From contig NZ_CP104307.1 in NCBI RefSeq assembly GCF_025252405.1, positions 4,898,001-4,962,000 of the forward strand: 64,000 nt of DNA, read 5' to 3'. Below, piece by piece: positions 23,752-32,205 of this stretch. The position numbers and the translations under genes are program-made. The notes beneath the pieces were generated by a model. It did not search any database. It worked only from the letters and a program-made list of their open reading frames with translations, and had not been told where the DNA came from. Each line of letters begins with the position of its first letter. Positions within the stretch are counted from its first letter, which is position 1. The stretch comes from Flavobacterium sp. TR2 (lineage in GTDB: Bacteria > Bacteroidota > Bacteroidia > Flavobacteriales > Flavobacteriaceae).

Positions 23752-24831
23752 ATGGAAAAGAAAAAAACAAATAAAAAATTCATCATCATACTTGCAGTTC
23801 TGATTTTAGGAGGCGGAACTTACGGAATATCTAAATACCTACACTCTCAAGCTCACGAAGAAACAGATGATGCACAGATCGAGAAAAGAATGAATCCCAT
23901 CATCCCGAGAGTTTCAGGATATATCAGCAAAGTATATGTGAAAGATAATGATTATGTAAAAAAAGGAGATACTTTGTTTACAATTGACAAAAGAGATTAT
24001 CAATTAAAGATTGACGAAGCTAATGCCGCTCTATTAGGAGCTGAAGGCCAGTATGAAGCTGCTAAGGCAGATATTGGAAGTGCAAATGCAAGCATCTCAG
24101 TTTCTGATGCTCAAATGAAATCTGCAACTGGTTCTATCGAAAGTGCAAAAATTAGATTGAGACAGCTTACAAACGATTATAACCGTTACAATAACTTGTA
24201 CAAGACACATACTATTACAAAACAGCAATATGAGCAGGCTTTAACTGCAAAAGAAGAAGCTGAAAACCAAGTACGTGTTTTAGAACAACAACAAAGAGCT
24301 AGTTCTTACCAAAAATCGGTTATTCAGTCAAAATCTAAAGTTTCTGACAAACAGACAGAAGTTGCTGCGGCAAACATTAAAAAAGCAAAAACAATGCTTG
24401 ATGTCGCTCACTTAAACCTTTCTTATACAGTAGTTACAGCTGCAATCGATGGTCAGGTTTCTAAAGTTGACATTCAGCCAGGACAATTAGTTCAACCGGG
24501 ACAATCTTTATTCTACATCATCAATAATAATGAAGCTTGGGTTGTAGCTAACTTTAAAGAAACACAATTAAACAAAATGGTTATCGGACAAAAAGTAAGC
24601 TTAAAAGTAGATGCTTATCCAAACTATGAGTTTAAAGGAACTGTAACTTCTTTCTCTCCTGCAACAGGATCTCGTTTTTCATTATTGCCACCTGATAATG
24701 CAACAGGAAACTTCGTAAAAACAATTCAGAGATTACCAGTAAAAATTAGCATAGACGAGTCTAACGATCCTGAAAAAGTAAAACTTTTAAGACCAGGTAT
24801 GAACGTTGACGTAGATGTACATTTGAAATAA
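23752..24831 (+). CDS. HlyD/EmrA family membrane fusion protein
   Basis: Periplasmic adaptor of 359 aa linking the inner membrane pump to TolC. One N-terminal membrane segment (IIILAVLILGGGTYGISKYL, about 11-30) anchors it. The biotinyl-lipoyl half-domains are IIPRVSGYISKVYVKDNDYV (about 49-68) and DGQVSKVDIQPGQLVQPGQ (about 231-249), separated by a long coiled coil (about 85-215). The C-terminal barrel has VVANFKETQLNKMVIGQKV. Adaptors of the EmrA type pair with DHA2 transporters, as here. The next gene starts 5 nt downstream. Confidence 0.93.
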   Translation: MEKKKTNKKFIIILAVLILGGGTYGISKYLHSQAHEETDDAQIEKRMNPIIPRVSGYISKVYVKDNDYVKKGDTLFTIDKRDYQLKIDEANAALLGAEGQYEAAKADIGSANASISVSDAQMKSATGSIESAKIRLRQLTNDYNRYNNLYKTHTITKQQYEQALTAKEEAENQVRVLEQQQRASSYQKSVIQSKSKVSDKQTEVAAANIKKAKTMLDVAHLNLSYTVVTAAIDGQVSKVDIQPGQLVQPGQSLFYIINNNEAWVVANFKETQLNKMVIGQKVSLKVDAYPNYEFKGTVTSFSPATGSRFSLLPPDNATGNFVKTIQRLPVKISIDESNDPEKVKLLRPGMNVDVDVHLK

Positions 24832-24836
24832 AATAA

Positions 24837-26423
24837 ATGGCAACAGCAGTACAAGACGACGATTTAGTAGAATACGGTTTCCGACGCGTTATCATTACGA
24901 TTACAGCAGTACTTTGCGCACTGCTGGAAATTGTTGATACGACGATTGTAAACGTAGCGCTGACAGACATGCGCGGAAGTCTTGGTGCTACCTTGACCGA
25001 TGTGGCATGGGTAATTACAGCATACGCAATTGCGAATGTTATTGTAATTCCGATGACGAGCTGGCTATCGCAGCAATTTGGAAGACGTAATTATTTTGTG
25101 GCTTCCATTATAATATTTACAGTCTGTTCTTTTTTGTGTGGTAACGCCACCAATATTTGGGAACTTGTAGCCTTCCGTTTCGTACAAGGTATGGGCGGTG
25201 GAGCATTGCTTGTAACAGCCCAAACTATTATTACAGAAAGTTACCCAGTAGCAAAACGTGGAATGGCACAGGCCATTTACGGAATGGGTGTAATTGTTGG
25301 ACCAACACTTGGACCGCCATTAGGAGGATATTTAGTAGATAATTACTCTTGGCCTTATATTTTCTACATCAATATTCCGCTGGGAATTATTGCTACCATT
25401 TTGGCTTTAACCTTTGTTAGAAGTCCGAAATACGGAGAGAAATTGAAAGCCAATCAGGTTGACTGGTGGGGAATTATTTTGCTGAGCACTTTTATCGGAT
25501 CTTTACAATTTGTTTTGGAACACGGACAGCAGGATGACTGGTTTAACGATTCATTAATCGTAACCTTGAGTGTTGTTACAGTTCTAGGTTTAATTTTGTT
25601 TATCTGGAGAGAGCTTACATACAAACATCCAATTGTAAACTTGAGTGTTTTAAAAGATGGTAATTTAAGAATTGGAACTGTTATGTGTTTCATTCTTGGT
25701 TTCGGTTTATATGGTTCAACTTTAATTATCCCAATTTATACGCAGTCTATTTTAGGATGGACCGCAACTGATGCAGGTTTATTGTTGATTCCAGGATCTA
25801 TCACAACGGCGATTATGATGCCATTTGTGGGTAATATGATACAGAAAGGCGTTCCTCAAGGGTATATGGTTGGAGTAGGATTTTTAATTTTCTTCTTCTT
25901 TACTTTCATGATGTACAGCCGTATGACACCTGACACTGGTGTAGAACATATGTATTGGCCATTAATTTTGAGAGGAATTGGATTAGGACTATTGTTCGTT
26001 CCTATTACAACACTTTCGCTATCTACATTGAAAGGAAAACAAATTGGTGAAGGAGCTGCATTTACGGGAATGATGCGCCAGTTGGGCGGATCTTTTGGTA
26101 TTGCAATTATTACCACTTTCATCACGCGTTTTAGCCAATCGCATAGAGTAGATTTGATCAATAATTTAGATCCAGCCAAATTTGAAGTACAACAGCGAAT
26201 TGCAGGAATGCAACACGCTTTTATGGCAAAAGGATATAGCGCAGATGTTGCTTTGAAAAAAGCGTATCAGGCTATAGAATATTCTGTAATGAAACAAAGT
26301 ACTGTAATGGCTTATATGGATATTTTCCTTTATTTAGGAATTATGTTTTTATGTTGCATACCGATTATTCTCTTTATCAAAAAAGGGAAGAACAAAATTA
26401 GTGCAGCCGACGCAATGCATTAA
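24837..26423 (+). CDS. DHA2 family MFS drug transporter (EmrB-like)
   Basis: Proton-driven exporter of 528 aa with 14 predicted membrane segments. Motif C-type and DHA2 marks include LEIVDTTIVNVAL (motif D1, about 24-36), WLSQQFGRRNYF (motif A, about 77-88), RFVQGMGGGALL (motif B, about 117-128) and GPTLGPPLGGYLVD (motif C, about 157-170). It pumps drugs or other amphipathic compounds across the inner membrane and hands them to the HlyD-TolC pair encoded upstream. It is the last gene of the tetR operon, followed by a terminator. The substrate range is unknown. Confidence 0.94.
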   Translation: MATAVQDDDLVEYGFRRVIITITAVLCALLEIVDTTIVNVALTDMRGSLGATLTDVAWVITAYAIANVIVIPMTSWLSQQFGRRNYFVASIIIFTVCSFLCGNATNIWELVAFRFVQGMGGGALLVTAQTIITESYPVAKRGMAQAIYGMGVIVGPTLGPPLGGYLVDNYSWPYIFYINIPLGIIATILALTFVRSPKYGEKLKANQVDWWGIILLSTFIGSLQFVLEHGQQDDWFNDSLIVTLSVVTVLGLILFIWRELTYKHPIVNLSVLKDGNLRIGTVMCFILGFGLYGSTLIIPIYTQSILGWTATDAGLLLIPGSITTAIMMPFVGNMIQKGVPQGYMVGVGFLIFFFFTFMMYSRMTPDTGVEHMYWPLILRGIGLGLLFVPITTLSLSTLKGKQIGEGAAFTGMMRQLGGSFGIAIITTFITRFSQSHRVDLINNLDPAKFEVQQRIAGMQHAFMAKGYSADVALKKAYQAIEYSVMKQSTVMAYMDIFLYLGIMFLCCIPIILFIKKGKNKISAADAMH

Positions 26424-26447
26424 TAATAATAGATTTATAATACGCAG

Positions 26448-26489
26448 AAACGCCGAATTCATCATTTAGAATTCGGCGTTTATTTTTTA
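26448..26489 (+). terminator. Terminator after the efflux operon
   Basis: AAACGCCGAATTC (26448-26460) pairs perfectly with GAATTCGGCGTTT (26469-26481) and is followed by T-rich sequence. Confidence 0.9.
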
Positions 26490-26493
26490 ATTT

Positions 26494-26661
26494 AACCGCA
26501 AAGGGCGTAAAGAATTTTATTTCTGAGAAGCTTAAAAACGTAAAGTTTGCAAAGCTTTATGATAAAACCTTTACGCCCCGAGGCTTCGGGATTGCGTTAA
26601 TCTTTGCGTGCTTTGCAGTTAAAAAACTCAGAACCTTAGTAGCTCAGAACCTTATCAGCTT
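26494..26661. repeat. Composite intergenic repeat: ctttgcg family plus cagaacctta unit
   Basis: AACCGCAAAGGGCGTAAAGA (about 26494-26513) opposes TCTTTGCGTGCTTTGCAGTT (about 26602-26621). Between them are an inner CGTAAAG/CTTTACG pair and a small CCGAGGCTTCGG hairpin (about 26578-26589). It is followed by two copies of CTCAGAACCTTA (about 26629 and 26644), a word also found in the element at 35589-35704. It fills the gap between the converging efflux and yaaA genes. Confidence 0.65.
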
Positions 26662-26668
26662 AAAAAAA

Positions 26669-27427
26669 TTACCTTGTAAAAACCAAATGATTTCCTTTCG
26701 AAAGATTCGCGTCAAACTGATAATCTTCGTAATTAAAACCTTTTAAATCATCAATAGTTTCAGCGTTGGTATCAATAATGTAGCGAACCATCATACCCCT
26801 CGCCTTTTTAGCAAAGAAGCTGATCATTTTTAATTTTCCATCTTTATAATCTTTAAAATCTGGAGTGATAACAGGAACTTTTAAAGCTTTTACATCAACC
26901 GCTGAAAAGTATTCGTTGCTTGCTAAATTCACAAACAATTCATCTTTTTTCAATTCTTTGTTTAAAGCTTTAGTCACTGTTGGTTTCCAGAATTCATGCA
27001 AGTTTTTAGATTCGCCAACCGGCATTTTTGTCCCCATTTCCAAACGATACGCCTGCATTAAATCTAAGGGTTTTAAAAGACCATAAAGGCCCGATAAAAT
27101 TCTCAGCTTATCTTGCAAAACATCAAGTTTTTCTAACGGAATGGTATACGCATCCAAACCTGTGTATACATCTCCGTCAAATGTATAAACGGCTGGACGA
27201 GCATTTTCTGGCGAAAAAGGCGTTTTCCATTCCTGATTGCGTTTCCAGTTTAAGTCGGCTAGCTTGTCTGAGATAGACATTAGTTCCGATAATTCTGAAG
27301 GCTTTTTTTGTTTTACTACTTTATGAACCACTCTGGCTTCTTTTAAGAATGAAGGTTCTGTATATTGAGATGTTGGCAATTCTTTTTCGAAATTCAGTGA
27401 TTTCGCAGGAGATATAACAATTTTCAT
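26669..27427 (-). CDS. yaaA: Peroxide stress protein YaaA (DUF328)
   Basis: Cytoplasmic protein of 252 aa from the YaaA family, which lowers free iron damage during hydrogen peroxide stress in E. coli. The start KIVISPAKSLNFE and the blocks FTFDGDVYTGLDA (in VYTFDGDVYTGLDAY, about 92-106), LRILSGLYGLLKPLDL (about 127-142), LASNEYFSAV and ISFFAKKARGMMVRYII are all family signatures. The biochemical activity is not well known. It stands alone on the minus strand with its own -7 box. Confidence 0.94.
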   Translation of the reverse strand: MKIVISPAKSLNFEKELPTSQYTEPSFLKEARVVHKVVKQKKPSELSELMSISDKLADLNWKRNQEWKTPFSPENARPAVYTFDGDVYTGLDAYTIPLEKLDVLQDKLRILSGLYGLLKPLDLMQAYRLEMGTKMPVGESKNLHEFWKPTVTKALNKELKKDELFVNLASNEYFSAVDVKALKVPVITPDFKDYKDGKLKMISFFAKKARGMMVRYIIDTNAETIDDLKGFNYEDYQFDANLSKGNHLVFTR

Positions 27428-27447
27428 GTGTGCTTTTTTCTATGATT

Positions 27448-27455
27448 CAAAAATA
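27448..27455 (-). promoter_or_regulatory. -7 box before yaaA
   Basis: The minus strand reads TATTTTTG, matching TAnnTTTG, 20 nt before the ATG at 27427. Confidence 0.55.
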
Positions 27456-27518
27456 CAAATTGAAATTTTAAAAATTATCGTTTACAATTGTTTTGTTCTA
27501 TTGTTATATTTTTTTTAA

Positions 27519-27636
27519 GCCACGAATTCACGAATTATTTTTTTTACAATCTTTGAGTTTAATTTTCGCATAAATTCGTGTAATTCATTACTCTAATTTA
27601 TGCGAAATGATTTAAATTAATTCGTGAATTCGTGGC
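27519..27636. repeat. Intergenic palindrome, ttcgtggc family, copy 3
   Basis: GCCACGAATTCACGAATT (27519-27536) and AATTCGTGAATTCGTGGC (27619-27636) are perfect 18-nt inverted arms around an 82-nt loop. The loop contains a further related piece, AAATTCGTGTAATTC. Confidence 0.92.
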
Positions 27637-27769
27637 AGAAAAATTTAGATCATGGCAAAAAATCAAAAATTAAGCTTTGCCATTTTTTATTTAAATAAAA
27701 TTCAATTGAAAAATTGTGAATTTATTCAAAAAAGTGAACGATAGATTATAAAAGGCATTTTCTATGTTG

Positions 27770-27777
27770 TAAATTTG
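27770..27777 (+). promoter_or_regulatory. -7 box before the GxxExxY and nucleotidyltransferase genes
   Basis: TAAATTTG matches TAnnTTTG. It lies 136 nt before the GxxExxY gene, and a palindromic element separates the two. It may be the original promoter of the nucleotidyltransferase gene at 28302. Confidence 0.5.
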
Positions 27778-27835
27778 CAACCATAAAATTCCAAAAACAT
27801 TTTCAATACAAAAGAAAGTTGTATTCTAAATATTA

Positions 27836-27895
27836 GCCACGAATTCACGAATTAACTTTTTAAAAATTAATTAGAAAAATTCGTGAATTCGTGGC
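27836..27895. repeat. Intergenic palindrome, ttcgtggc family, copy 4
   Basis: GCCACGAATTCACGAATT (27836-27853) and AATTCGTGAATTCGTGGC (27878-27895) are perfect 18-nt inverted arms around a 24-nt loop, directly before the GxxExxY gene. Confidence 0.92.
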
Positions 27896-27913
27896 GGAAA
27901 AAAAATTTAGATC

Positions 27914-28288
27914 ATGACCAAAATATTGTATCAACAGGAAAGTTATCAGATAATCGGAATTTTATTTGATGTTCATAGAAATTTAGGTGGTGGCTTTTCT
28001 GAAATTGTATATAAAGATGCTTTAGAATATGAATTCAAGAAAGCAAATATTCCATTTGAAAGAGAAAAAGAATATTTAGTAAATTATAAAGACATTATTT
28101 TAGATCACAGGTTTTATGCTGACTTTGTTTTGTTTGATAAAATTATACTTGAAATAAAATCAAGTGATTTTCTGCATCCAAAATATATTTCTCAATGTAT
28201 TAACTATTTAAAAGTATCCAAAAACAATTTAGCGATTTTGGCAAACTTCAATTCTACCTCACTTGAACACAAACGTATTATTTTATAA
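27914..28288 (+). CDS. GxxExxY family protein
   Basis: Small protein of 124 aa. The family motif is GGGFSEIVYKDALEYEF (about residues 24-40, G-x-x-E-x-x-Y). The second conserved part, FYADFVLFDKIILEIKSSDFL (about 57-77, in pieces), has D-x-E-x-K spacing like a PD-(D/E)XK nuclease core. The function is not established. Genes of this family are scattered and often multi-copy in Bacteroidota. A perfect palindrome lies 18 nt before the start, and one more arm of the same family begins 1 nt after the stop, so it looks like an insert between promoter and nucleotidyltransferase gene. Confidence 0.88.
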   Translation: MTKILYQQESYQIIGILFDVHRNLGGGFSEIVYKDALEYEFKKANIPFEREKEYLVNYKDIILDHRFYADFVLFDKIILEIKSSDFLHPKYISQCINYLKVSKNNLAILANFNSTSLEHKRIIL

Positions 28289-28289
28289 A

Positions 28290-28306
28290 AATTAGTGATT
28301 CGTGGC
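28290..28306. repeat. Single right arm of the ttcgtggc family
   Basis: AATTAGTGATTCGTGGC resembles the right arms at 27619 and 27878, with one base missing and one changed. It begins 1 nt after the GxxExxY stop and contains the GTG start codon (28302-28304) of the next gene. Confidence 0.8.
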
Positions 28307-29735
28307 GATACAGACAAACTATAAAACTGCTTTACAAAGCAAAATCTTCGATATCATTTCGAAAGCATCTCAGGAATTAAATGTTGACTCTTATGTGATA
28401 GGAGGATTTGTTCGTGATCTGCTTTTAAACCGAGGCTCTAAAAAAGACATTGATGTAGTTGCTGTTGGTAGCGGCATCGAATTGGCGCTTAAAGTTTCTG
28501 AATTACTTCCGAACAAACCCAAAGTTCAGGTTTTTAAAACCTACGGAACAGCCATGCTTCGTTTTGAAGATACGGATATTGAATTTGTAGGTGCCCGAAA
28601 AGAATCGTATACCCGAGACAGCCGCAATCCGATTGTCGAAAACGGAACTTTACAAGATGATCAAAATCGTCGCGATTTTACCATCAATGCGTTGGCTTTA
28701 TCTTTAAACTCAACTAATTTTGGAGATCTTTTAGATCCTTTTGATGGATTAACAGATTTAGAAAATAAAACAATCAAAACACCTTTGGATCCAGATATTA
28801 CTTATTCTGATGATCCTTTGCGAATGTTGCGTGCCATTCGTTTTGCTACTCAATTGAATTTTGAAATTGAAGAAAATTCATTAAATGCGATCACAAAAAA
28901 TGCTGAAAGGATTAAAATTATTTCTGGCGAAAGAATCGTTGATGAATTAAACAAAATTCTTCTAACAGATAAACCTTCAACAGGATTTTTACTTTTATAC
29001 AAAACTGGGCTTTTAGATTTAATCTTACCTGAATTGACCGCTTTAAATCAGGTTGAGGAAATTGAAGGCCATACACATAAAAACAATTTTTACCATACGC
29101 TTGAGGTTGTAGACAACATTTGTCCAAACACAGATGATGTTTGGCTGCGTTGGGCGGCTTTATTGCACGATATTGGAAAAGCACCAACAAAACGTTTCAC
29201 TAAAAAACAAGGCTGGACTTTTCACGGACATGAATTTTTAGGCGGAAAAATGGCGAAGAAAATCTTCGAGCGTTTACATATGCCTTTGAACCATAAAATG
29301 AAATTCGTTCAGAAAATGGTTATTATGAGTTCGCGTCCGATTGTTTTAGCTCAGGATATTGTAACCGACAGCGCAGTTCGTCGTTTGGTTTTTGATGCTG
29401 GCGAAGATGTAGAAAATTTAATGACTTTATGTGAAGCGGATATCACAACCAAAAATCCATCAAAATTCAAGAAATACCATAAAAATTTCGAGCTTGTCCG
29501 CAAGAAAATTGTGGAAGTAGAAGAACGCGATCATGTTCGTAATTTCCAGCCTCCTATTTCTGGAGAAGAAATTATGGAAATATTCGATCTAAAGCCTTCA
29601 CGCGAAATCGGAATTTTAAAAGAAGCAGTAAAAGAAGCTATTTTAGAAGGCGTTATTCCAAATGAATATCAGGCGGCTTATGATTTTGTGATTAAAAGAG
29701 CTGAAAAGTTAGGCTTAAAAAAAATAGAGAAATAA
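28302..29735 (+). CDS. CCA tRNA nucleotidyltransferase / polynucleotide adenylyltransferase family protein with HD domain
   Basis: Enzyme of 477 aa that probably adds or repairs the CCA end of tRNA. The nucleotidyltransferase core has YVIGGFVRDLLLNRGSKKDIDVV (about 31-53, in pieces: GGFVRD and DIDVV metal aspartates) and the RRDFTINAL motif near residue 127. The head/neck region has DPLRMLRAIRFATQLNF. A C-terminal HD domain follows (WAALLHDIGKAPTK near 285-298, then FHGHEFLGGKMAKKI). The only usable start after the upstream stop at 28296 is the GTG at 28302, which lies inside a repeat arm. ctaA starts 15 nt downstream. Confidence 0.93.
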   Translation: MAIQTNYKTALQSKIFDIISKASQELNVDSYVIGGFVRDLLLNRGSKKDIDVVAVGSGIELALKVSELLPNKPKVQVFKTYGTAMLRFEDTDIEFVGARKESYTRDSRNPIVENGTLQDDQNRRDFTINALALSLNSTNFGDLLDPFDGLTDLENKTIKTPLDPDITYSDDPLRMLRAIRFATQLNFEIEENSLNAITKNAERIKIISGERIVDELNKILLTDKPSTGFLLLYKTGLLDLILPELTALNQVEEIEGHTHKNNFYHTLEVVDNICPNTDDVWLRWAALLHDIGKAPTKRFTKKQGWTFHGHEFLGGKMAKKIFERLHMPLNHKMKFVQKMVIMSSRPIVLAQDIVTDSAVRRLVFDAGEDVENLMTLCEADITTKNPSKFKKYHKNFELVRKKIVEVEERDHVRNFQPPISGEEIMEIFDLKPSREIGILKEAVKEAILEGVIPNEYQAAYDFVIKRAEKLGLKKIEK

Positions 29736-29750
29736 GTATTATTTAATAAA

Positions 29751-30776
29751 ATGAAAAAAGAGAATAAATCAGTAATCATTTGGTTACTATCGGGCTGTGT
29801 TTTATTATTTTTAATGGTTGTCGTGGGAGGAATTACGCGTTTGACCAATTCGGGTTTATCTATGACCGACTGGCATTTGGTAACCGACACCTTCCCGCCT
29901 TTGACAGAAGCTAAATGGCAAGCCGCTTTTGACGAATACAAAAAATTTCCTGAATACCAGAAAATCAATATTCACAACGATTTTCAATTAGCTGACTATA
30001 AATTCATTTATTTTTGGGAATGGTTTCACCGTTTCATTGGCCGCATTATTGGTTTGGTTTTCTTTGTTCCGTTTGTTTACTTTTTAGCAAAAAAGAAATT
30101 AGATACTGATACGATTAAAAAATGCATCGTCCTTTTGGCGATGGGAGCTTTCCAAGGATTTTTAGGATGGTTTATGGTGAGAAGCGGCTTAATTGACAAT
30201 CCAGATGTAAGCCATTTTAGACTTTCATTGCACCTGACTTTTGCCTTTATCACTTTCGCCTACACGCTTTGGGTAGCGCTAGATTTGATTTATCCAGAAC
30301 GAAACATCAACAAAATTTTACCTCTTAGAAATATTGCGCGTTATGCTTTAGCGGCTCTTCTAATCCAGATTATTTATGGCGGATTTGTGGCGGGATTAAA
30401 CGCAGGGTTAATTCACAATCACTGGCCGTTGATGAGCGACGGAGAATTTATTCATGAATCGGTTTTTATTGAGCAGTCTTCTTTAGTAAAAAATTTAATT
30501 GAAGGAAAAAGCGGCGTTCAGTTTGTACACAGAACTTTTGCTTATGTTGTAGTGGGCATTATTCTTTTCCTTTTCTTCAAAAGCAAAAAATATACGCTTA
30601 CACATACGCAGGCAAACGGAATCAAAACTTTGGTTGTTTTTGTTTTCATTCAGTTCTTGCTTGGAGTTTTCACTTTATTATATAGTGTTCCTTTGGCTTT
30701 AGGATTAATCCATCAGATTATGGCGTTTTTCCTTTTGAGTGCCATGACGTATACATTGCATAGATTAAGCAAATAA
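29751..30776 (+). CDS. ctaA: Haem A synthase (COX15/CtaA family)
   Basis: Membrane enzyme of 341 aa that oxidises haem O to haem A for the aa3-type cytochrome c oxidase. About eight membrane segments are seen. Haem-ligand histidines are in WEWFHRFIGRIIGL (about 82-95), HFRLSLHLTFAF (about 152-163), FVHRTFAYVVVG (about 258-269) and LIHQIMAFFLLS (about 318-329). The N-terminal GGITRLTNSGLSMTDW block is a COX15 signature. With cydAB this shows that the organism can make both haem-copper and bd-type oxidases. A terminator follows. Confidence 0.93.
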   Translation: MKKENKSVIIWLLSGCVLLFLMVVVGGITRLTNSGLSMTDWHLVTDTFPPLTEAKWQAAFDEYKKFPEYQKINIHNDFQLADYKFIYFWEWFHRFIGRIIGLVFFVPFVYFLAKKKLDTDTIKKCIVLLAMGAFQGFLGWFMVRSGLIDNPDVSHFRLSLHLTFAFITFAYTLWVALDLIYPERNINKILPLRNIARYALAALLIQIIYGGFVAGLNAGLIHNHWPLMSDGEFIHESVFIEQSSLVKNLIEGKSGVQFVHRTFAYVVVGIILFLFFKSKKYTLTHTQANGIKTLVVFVFIQFLLGVFTLLYSVPLALGLIHQIMAFFLLSAMTYTLHRLSK

Positions 30777-30798
30777 ATTCGAAACATATCAAAATATA

Positions 30799-30830
30799 AA
30801 AAAGCTGTCTCAAAAGGACAGCTTTTTGTT
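30799..30830 (+). terminator. Terminator after ctaA
   Basis: AAAAAGCTGTC (30799-30809) pairs with GACAGCTTTTT (30817-30827) around TCAAAAG, ending in T-rich sequence. Confidence 0.88.
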
Positions 30831-30869
30831 GAAAGGCATATTATTTTTAAAATTTATTTATATGTAAAA

Positions 30870-30984
30870 CCCTAGCAGGGTAAAATATTTATAGAGTTAC
30901 ATTGAGACAAAAAAATGTCGCTCCTCTGGAGCTTTATATTGGAACCATTTATCTTTTGCTATAAATATTTCGCTTCTCCGAAGC
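30870..30984. repeat. Intergenic double-hairpin repeat, copy 2
   Basis: The hairpins CCCT-AGC-AGGG (30870-30880) and GCTTC-TCC-GAAGC (30972-30984) flank an inner stem AAATATTTATAG (30883-30894) with CTATAAATATTT (30959-30970). A third hairpin, GCTCC-TCT-GGAGC (30920-30932), lies in the loop. The layout matches the elements at 13628-13711 and 40183-40297. Confidence 0.75.
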
Positions 30985-30997
30985 TAACAAAAAGCTT

Positions 30998-31765
30998 CTA
31001 TCCTAGCCAAGCTTTAAAATCCTGCACTTTTTCTCGGCTTACAATTACCTCATCATCTTTATAACTTGGCAAAATCACTTTTAAGCGTGAATTGGTATAT
31101 ACCTGAATTTCCTTAATTGCTTTTAACGGAACAATAAATTTTCTGCTTACGCGAAAGAAATCCTTTTTATCGAGTTCTTGTTCCAATATCTCTAAAGTCG
31201 AATCTATGAGATAATCGCGATTTTCGTAGGTATGAATGTAGGTTCCTTTATTTTCACTGAAAAAGCATTCTATTTCTTCTGTCGTAATGACTTTTAAATG
31301 CTGTCCTATTTTAACTGTAAATCTTTTTTTGTACGTTTTCTCGAAAGGATTAGACAGCATTTGGCGAATCTGTTCAAAATCCAATTGCATATTTGAACTT
31401 TCTGCCGTTGCTTTTGGAAGGCGCGATTTGTATTTTGATACAGCGGTTTCCAGATCATCCTCGTCAATTGGTTTTAAAAGATAATCGATGCTGTTTAATT
31501 TGAACGCTTTTAAAGCATATTCATCATACGCTGTAGTAAAAATGATTGCGCTTTTAATGTCTATTTTTTCAAAAATTTCAAATGACAAGCCATCGGAAAG
31601 CTGGATATCCAAAAAAATCAAATCTGGATGCGGGTTATTTTCAAACCATTGAACCGATTCTTCTACAGAATGCAGCATGGTTTCTACGGTTACATCCAAC
31701 TTTTCAAGTTTTCTCTGCAGCAATCTTGCCGCTGGCTTTTCGTCTTCTATAATTAATGTGATCAT
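30998..31765 (-). CDS. LytTR-type response regulator
   Basis: Two-component regulator of 255 aa. The receiver domain (about 1-120) has acidic residues in IIEDEKPAARLL, the phosphoacceptor aspartate in LIFLDIQLSDG (about residue 53), and the TTAYDEYALKAF and YLLKPID (conserved lysine) motifs. The C-terminal LytTR DNA-binding domain (about 150-250) shows FTVKIGQHLKVITTEEIECFF and FFRVSRKFIVPLKAIKEI. It is the last gene of a minus-strand operon whose LytS-type kinase is encoded at 33147, the expected partner. LytTR proteins bind paired repeats about 21 bp apart; no target was identified. Confidence 0.94.
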   Translation of the reverse strand: MITLIIEDEKPAARLLQRKLEKLDVTVETMLHSVEESVQWFENNPHPDLIFLDIQLSDGLSFEIFEKIDIKSAIIFTTAYDEYALKAFKLNSIDYLLKPIDEDDLETAVSKYKSRLPKATAESSNMQLDFEQIRQMLSNPFEKTYKKRFTVKIGQHLKVITTEEIECFFSENKGTYIHTYENRDYLIDSTLEILEQELDKKDFFRVSRKFIVPLKAIKEIQVYTNSRLKVILPSYKDDEVIVSREKVQDFKAWLG

Positions 31766-31804
31766 TTACTATGCTGTAAAATTTGAAAAAATATGAATTC
31801 AAAG

Positions 31805-32191
31805 TTACTCCCATTTATTTTTATTTGCGGCATCTTTTTCCATGTATTTTTGAATTTTTCTTTGTTCCCAATCGGAACCAAAAAACCAATCAGCGCCAAA
31901 AACAGATAACGCGTGAGCCAACAAACCAATTCCCCAGAAAAATGCAGTAGAATAAGTTCGTGATTCTAATAAACCGCTTAAATCCATTACCATTACGCCA
32001 GTAAATTTATCTCGCGTTAAACTTGATACGATGATAATGATGTTTACAATTATATAAATTTTCAAATGAGAGTAAAATCTCTTAAGTCTTCTTACTCTTC
32101 TATAAGCTGCATTGTAATTTGGATCGTCTGTATATTCTCCAAAATGCTCTTTTGTGTAATCATCGTACATATTTCTTCTAAAACGTCCCAT
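31805..32191 (-). CDS. 2TM domain-containing protein (fifth in the array)
   Basis: Small membrane protein of 128 aa with the 2TM fold: a charged N-terminal helix ending RRLKRFYSHLKIYIIVN, two membrane segments (about 44-62 and 80-100) and a charged tail with SDWEQRKIQKYMEKD. It is the longest and most divergent of five consecutive 2TM domains between the LytS-type kinase and the LytTR regulator genes. The function of the domain is unknown. Its place in this operon suggests a role in membrane sensing. It starts 15 nt after the previous 2TM gene ends. Confidence 0.85.
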   Translation of the reverse strand: MGRFRRNMYDDYTKEHFGEYTDDPNYNAAYRRVRRLKRFYSHLKIYIIVNIIIIVSSLTRDKFTGVMVMDLSGLLESRTYSTAFFWGIGLLAHALSVFGADWFFGSDWEQRKIQKYMEKDAANKNKWE

Positions 32192-32205
32192 AACTATGTT
32201 TTAAA

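Larger units (their letters stand above)
27428..27913. other. 486-nt gene gap with two palindromes and a promoter box
   Basis: From left to right this gap holds the yaaA promoter, a ttcgtggc palindrome (27519-27636), a terminator-like hairpin facing right (ATGGCAAA 27652-27659 with TTTGCCAT 27676-27683, then TTTTTT), a -7 box TAAATTTG (27770-27777) and a second ttcgtggc palindrome (27836-27895). Both palindromes are followed by the same word AAATTTAGATCATG (27642-27655 and near 27903-27916). No further coding sequence was found. Confidence 0.7.

Noticed and set aside
27652..27688. Small gene starting at the ATG in AAATTTAGATCATGG (27653)
   Set aside because: The frame is short and the sequence forms a terminator-like hairpin (ATGGCAAA with TTTGCCAT then T-run). 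The shared word upstream is part of a repeat.
27836..28306. CRISPR array suggested by repeated ttcgtggc words
   Set aside because: The units are inverted arms of palindromes with irregular spacing, not direct repeats with unique spacers, and no cas gene is present.
28918..29190. Minus-strand frame inside the nucleotidyltransferase gene
   Set aside because: Antisense shadow of a conserved gene; its sequence shows no domain or signal peptide.
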